A stretch of DNA of 64,000 nt from Paenibacillus lautus NBRC 15380 (GTDB taxonomy: Bacteria; Bacillota; Bacilli; Paenibacillales; Paenibacillaceae), in contig NZ_BIMF01000024.1 of assembly GCF_004000945.1 (NCBI RefSeq), positions 26,752 through 90,751 on the forward strand, given 5' to 3'. A model generated the notes under the pieces. It was given only the letters and a program-made list of their open reading frames with translations, made no database searches and was not told where the DNA came from. Both the position numbers and the translations under genes were made by a program. Numbering within the stretch: the first letter of the stretch is position 1; each line of letters opens with the position of its first letter. Shown piece by piece: positions 60,287 through 64,000 of this stretch.

Positions 60287-61039
60287 GTGAGAACACCTAT
60301 CATAGCTGGTAACTGGAAAATGTTCAAAACCGTTCCGGAAGCAACTTCATTTATTGAAGATGTGAAAGGCAAAGCGGAAGTAGAAGGCGTGGAAAGCGTG
60401 ATTTGCGCGCCATTTACCAACCTTCCTGCATTGGTTGAAGCGGTCAAGGGCACGAACATCAAAATCGGTGCACAAAATCTTCATTTTGAAGATAATGGCG
60501 CCTTTACGGGTGAAATCAGCGGTTTGATGCTGAAGGATCTGGGCGTGGACTATGTCATTATTGGACATTCCGAGCGCCGTCAGTATTTTGCCGAAACCGA
60601 TGAGATCGTGAACAAGAAGGTACATGCGGCATTCCGTCATAGTCTTCTTCCGATCGTATGCGTCGGCGAAAAGCTGGAAGAACGCGAAGCCGGCCAAACC
60701 AAAGACGTGTGCAAAGTACAAACGGAAGCTGCGTTCGCAGGTGTTCCGGCTGATCAAGCGATTCATGTTGTTATTGCTTATGAGCCAATCTGGGCGATCG
60801 GAACGGGCAAGTCCTCTACGGCAGAGGATGCGAACGAAGTCATCGCTTATATTCGTGAACTCGTTAAAGGTCTGTACGGCGAAACCGTTGCAGAGCAAGT
60901 TCGCATTCAATACGGCGGTAGCGTGAAGCCTGAAAATGTAGCGGAGTATATGGGACAAAGCGACATCGACGGCGCGCTCGTTGGTGGTGCAAGTCTACAA
61001 CCGGTTTCCTACATCGCACTCGTTGAGGGGGCGAAGTAA
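60287..61039 (+). CDS. tpiA: Triosephosphate isomerase
   Basis: 250 residues: GNWKM near the start with the catalytic Lys, His in GHSERRQYF near 94, Glu in AYEPIWAIGTG near 166, phosphate loop GGSVKPEN. GTG start after AAAGGAG; longer in-frame versions are not preceded by a ribosome binding site. Ends directly before gpmI. Confidence 0.97.
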   Translation: MRTPIIAGNWKMFKTVPEATSFIEDVKGKAEVEGVESVICAPFTNLPALVEAVKGTNIKIGAQNLHFEDNGAFTGEISGLMLKDLGVDYVIIGHSERRQYFAETDEIVNKKVHAAFRHSLLPIVCVGEKLEEREAGQTKDVCKVQTEAAFAGVPADQAIHVVIAYEPIWAIGTGKSSTAEDANEVIAYIRELVKGLYGETVAEQVRIQYGGSVKPENVAEYMGQSDIDGALVGGASLQPVSYIALVEGAK

Positions 61040-62584
61040 ATGTCTGCTCCAAAACCCGTAGCTCTGATCATCATGGACGGTTTCGGGCTTCGCAACACCG
61101 AGGTGGGCAATGCGGTCGCTCAAGCGAACAAGCCTAACTACGACCGGTATTTGAAGCAATACCCGAACACCACGTTGACCGCTTGCGGTGAAGCCGTAGG
61201 CTTGCCGGAAGGTCAAATGGGGAACTCCGAAGTGGGTCACTTGAACATCGGCGCAGGCCGGATTGTGTATCAGGACTTGACCCGTATCACGAAGTCGATT
61301 CGTGAAGGAGAGTTCTTCGAGAACGAAACGTTGGTGGAAGCCGTTCGCGCTGCCAAGAACAACAACAAGAAGCTGCATTTGTACGGACTGGTATCCGACG
61401 GCGGCGTTCACAGTCATATTGAGCATATGTTCGCCATGCTGGATCTTTGTAAAAAGGAAGATTTCCATGACGTATACATCCATGGCTTCATGGATGGACG
61501 CGACGTGGCACCGGACAGCGGCAAGCAGTTCGTTAAGGATCTGATTGCGAAGATTGAAGAAGTGGGCGTTGGCCAAATCGCTACGCTTTCCGGTCGTTAT
61601 TATGCGATGGACCGCGACAAGCGTTGGGATCGTGTCGAGAAGGCTTACCGTGCCATGGTGTATGGCGAAGGACCTAAATATACGGATCCGCTGAAAGCCA
61701 TCACTGAATCTTACGAGAAATCGGTTTACGATGAATTCGTAGAACCGACCGTGATTGTGAATGGTGAAGGCGAGCCGGTTAGTCTGGTGGAGAGCGGAGA
61801 TTCCGTCATCTTCCTGAACTACCGTCCTGACCGTGCGATTCAGCTGTCCCAGGTGTTTACGAATAATGATTTCCGTGGCTTTGAACGTGGACCGAAGTTC
61901 CCGCAAAACTTGCATTTTGTCTGCTTGACGCTGTTCAGTGAGACGGTGGAAGGCTTCGTCGCCTACAAACCGAAGAATCTGGACAACACGCTGGGCGAAG
62001 TGCTGGTTCAGCACAACAAGAAGCAGCTTCGTATTGCGGAAACCGAAAAGTATCCACACGTCACGTTCTTCTTCAGCGGTGGACGCGATGTTGAGCTTCC
62101 AGGCGAAACACGCGTACTGATCAACTCGCCGAAAGTAGCGACGTACGATCTGAAGCCGGAGATGAGCGCCTATGAAGTGGCGGATGCTTGCGTGAGAGAA
62201 ATCGAAGCGGATAAGCATGACGCGATCATCTTGAACTTCGCAAACCCGGACATGGTAGGCCATTCCGGTATGCTGGAGCCGACGATTAAAGCCGTTGAGA
62301 CTACGGATGAGTGTGTCGGCAAGGTCGTTGAGGCTGTTTTGGCAAAAGGCGGGGTTGTTCTGATCACCGCTGACCACGGAAATGCGGACATGGTATTTGA
62401 CGAGAATGGACGTCCGTTCACCGCACATACCACGAACCCGGTTCCGTTCATCGTAACGGATGAGAATGTAACGCTGCGTGAAGGTGGTATTCTTGCCGAC
62501 ATCGCGCCAACCATTCTCGACCTGATGGGTCTGCCGAAGCCGGACGAAATGACCGGAACTTCGATGATTGCAGCACGTAAATAA
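61040..62584 (+). CDS. gpmI: Cofactor-independent phosphoglycerate mutase GpmI
   Basis: 514 residues of the alkaline-phosphatase superfamily. MDGFG supplies a metal-binding Asp, the nucleophile is Ser63 in GNSEVGHLNIGAGR, and HGNAD near residue 450 gives further metal ligands. It starts at the base after the tpiA stop codon, so translation is coupled. Manganese-dependent activity, known for the family, links it to sporulation pH control. Confidence 0.97.
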   Translation: MSAPKPVALIIMDGFGLRNTEVGNAVAQANKPNYDRYLKQYPNTTLTACGEAVGLPEGQMGNSEVGHLNIGAGRIVYQDLTRITKSIREGEFFENETLVEAVRAAKNNNKKLHLYGLVSDGGVHSHIEHMFAMLDLCKKEDFHDVYIHGFMDGRDVAPDSGKQFVKDLIAKIEEVGVGQIATLSGRYYAMDRDKRWDRVEKAYRAMVYGEGPKYTDPLKAITESYEKSVYDEFVEPTVIVNGEGEPVSLVESGDSVIFLNYRPDRAIQLSQVFTNNDFRGFERGPKFPQNLHFVCLTLFSETVEGFVAYKPKNLDNTLGEVLVQHNKKQLRIAETEKYPHVTFFFSGGRDVELPGETRVLINSPKVATYDLKPEMSAYEVADACVREIEADKHDAIILNFANPDMVGHSGMLEPTIKAVETTDECVGKVVEAVLAKGGVVLITADHGNADMVFDENGRPFTAHTTNPVPFIVTDENVTLREGGILADIAPTILDLMGLPKPDEMTGTSMIAARK

Positions 62585-62633
62585 GTGGTTCATAATGGAA
62601 CATAAACATAACATATCAAAGGAGACTATACAC

Positions 62634-63923
62634 ATGACTATTATTTCTGATGTATATGCACGCGAAGTCCTTGACTCCCGCGGCAATCCAACCGTAGAGG
62701 TTGAAGTATACCTGGAATCCGGTGCAATCGGTCGCGCGATCGTTCCATCCGGTGCTTCCACTGGCGTTCACGAAGCCGTTGAGCTTCGCGACGACGACAA
62801 ATCCCGTTACCTGGGCAAAGGCGTTCTGAAAGCTGTTGAGAACGTGAATGAAATCATCGCTCCTGAAGTGATCGGCATGGACGCTCTGGACCAGCTCGGC
62901 ATCGACAAGCTGATGATCGCTTTGGACGGTACGCCGAACAAAGGCAAATTGGGTGCGAACGCAATCCTGGCCGTATCCATGGCTGTAGCTCGCGCTGCTG
63001 CTGATGCATTGGATCTTCCACTGTATGTTTACCTTGGCGGATTCAACGCCAAACAACTTCCAGTACCTATGATGAACATCGTGAACGGTGGCGCCCACGC
63101 GGACAACAACGTTGACGTTCAAGAGTTCATGGTATTGCCTGTTGGCGCACCTAGCTTCAAAGAAGCACTTCGCATGGGCGCTGAAATCTTCCACAACCTG
63201 AAATCCGTTCTGAAAGGCAAAGGCCTGAACACAGCGGTTGGTGATGAGGGTGGTTTCGCTCCTAACTTCACGTCCAACGAAGATGCCTTGTCTTCCATCA
63301 TTGAAGCAATCGAAAAAGCCGGCTACAAGCCAGGTGAAGATGTATTGCTGGGTATGGACGTAGCTTCAACTGAGTTCTTCAAAGATGGCAAGTATGTTCT
63401 GGAAGGCGAAGGCAAATCCTTCACACCAGCAGAATTCGTGGACTTGCTCGCTTCTTGGGTAGACAAATACCCTATCGTAACCATCGAAGACGGATGCTCC
63501 GAGGACGATTGGGAAGGTTGGAAATTGCTCACCGAGAAATTGGGTAACAAAATTCAACTCGTGGGTGACGACCTGTTTGTTACCAACACCGAGCGTCTGG
63601 AAAAAGGTATCAACGAAGGCATCGGTAACTCCATCCTGATCAAAGTAAACCAAATCGGTACATTGACGGAAACATTCGATGCGATCGAAATGGCGAAACG
63701 CGCAGGATACACGGCTGTGATCTCCCACCGTTCCGGTGAGTCCGAGGACAGCACGATCGCTGATATCGCAGTAGCTACGAACGCGGGTCAGATCAAAACG
63801 GGTGCTCCTTCCCGTACCGACCGTGTGGCGAAATACAACCAATTGCTTCGCATCGAAGACCAATTGGGCGAGCTTGCTCAATACAACGGCTTGAAGTCGT
63901 TCTACAACTTGAAGCGCAAGTAA
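62634..63923 (+). CDS. eno: Enolase
   Basis: 429 residues: YAREVLDSRGNPTVEVEV at the start, the NVDVQEFMVLPVGA loop, metal ligands in VTIEDGCSEDDWEGW and the signature ILIKVNQIGTLTET followed by SHRSGESED. ATG seven bases after AAAGGAG; the in-frame extension into gpmI lacks a ribosome binding site. Converts 2-phosphoglycerate to phosphoenolpyruvate, the PTS phosphate donor. Confidence 0.97.
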   Translation: MTIISDVYAREVLDSRGNPTVEVEVYLESGAIGRAIVPSGASTGVHEAVELRDDDKSRYLGKGVLKAVENVNEIIAPEVIGMDALDQLGIDKLMIALDGTPNKGKLGANAILAVSMAVARAAADALDLPLYVYLGGFNAKQLPVPMMNIVNGGAHADNNVDVQEFMVLPVGAPSFKEALRMGAEIFHNLKSVLKGKGLNTAVGDEGGFAPNFTSNEDALSSIIEAIEKAGYKPGEDVLLGMDVASTEFFKDGKYVLEGEGKSFTPAEFVDLLASWVDKYPIVTIEDGCSEDDWEGWKLLTEKLGNKIQLVGDDLFVTNTERLEKGINEGIGNSILIKVNQIGTLTETFDAIEMAKRAGYTAVISHRSGESEDSTIADIAVATNAGQIKTGAPSRTDRVAKYNQLLRIEDQLGELAQYNGLKSFYNLKRK

Positions 63924-63935
63924 TTGAAATAAGAG

Positions 63936-63976
63936 AAAGCCCAGCTCCTGCTTTTAAAGGGAGCTGGGCTTTTTTG
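63936..63976 (+). terminator. Terminator of the glycolytic operon
   Basis: AAAGCCCAGCTCC and GGAGCTGGGCTTT pair perfectly around an eleven-base loop and run into T. It closes the six-gene transcript 13 bases after eno. Confidence 0.93.
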
Positions 63977-64000
63977 CATTCATTTGTGGATGTCTGGGGG

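Noticed and set aside
60995..62761. 588-codon open frame antisense to gpmI and parts of its neighbours
   Set aside because: Same reason as for pgk; the + strand gene is certain and the antisense product shows no family motifs or plausible start.

Overview
This looks like a chromosomal segment from a Paenibacillus-type Firmicute. The signs are the conserved block glcK-rapZ-yvcK-whiA-HPr, clpP followed by a tRNA-Arg, the hexacistronic cggR-gapA-pgk-tpiA-gpmI-eno operon, strong AGGAGG ribosome binding sites, CcpA-type cre boxes, a CtsR box, YesMN-type two-component pairs, an SLH-anchored surface protein and many small ABC-transporter-plus-regulator modules. There is no insertion sequence, phage or CRISPR array.

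Layout. (1) 1-14.6 kb is a polysaccharide-utilisation region on the + strand: the end of one sugar permease, a second CUT1 permease, a lipoprotein binding protein, a YesM/YesN kinase-regulator pair, a DUF2264 protein, a GH88 unsaturated glucuronyl hydrolase, a secreted parvulin-like foldase and a 1443-residue surface protein (beta-helix, Ig-like, FIVAR, FnIII, SLH). The GH88 points to uronate-containing oligosaccharides made by a lyase. (2) 14.7-22.0 kb is a tripartite tricarboxylate transporter (tctCBA) plus malic enzyme on the - strand with a cre box. It ends in a Crh-like HPr-fold gene broken by one in-frame stop, and a divergent CitA/DcuS-type two-component system lies upstream. (3) 22.1-30.3 kb holds small housekeeping or unknown genes (HAD, VanZ-RDD, Nudix, DUF4177, DUF3891, serine hydrolase, membrane proteins). 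(4) 30.3-35.9 kb has two ABC-transporter modules on the - strand, one with a GntR/YtrA-type repressor and one with a LuxR-type two-component system. (5) 36.2-40.4 kb is glcK, rapZ, yvcK, whiA and an HPr gene. (6) 40.5-44.4 kb is an ABC exporter with an OmpR-type two-component system. (7) 44.4-45.7 kb is a gene-free island made of five different repeat families. (8) 45.7-53.0 kb has an amino-acid ABC transporter with binding protein and permease fused, a SIMPL protein and a complete potABCD polyamine importer behind a structured leader. (9) 53.2-64 kb has two secreted or membrane proteins, a 770-bp intergenic stretch with a large inverted repeat, clpP, tRNA-Arg and the glycolytic operon.

The genes link carbon intake to central metabolism: sugar and uronate uptake, malate or tricarboxylate uptake with decarboxylation, glucokinase, and the lower half of glycolysis under CggR. 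Catabolite control (cre boxes, HPr-family proteins, YvcK/RapZ) recurs. The observations most worth a second look are the broken Crh-like gene in the malate operon, the repeat island with its dispersed element found at two other loci, the 112-nt inverted repeat carrying a small ORF next to clpP, and several promoter/operator structures that can be read directly.
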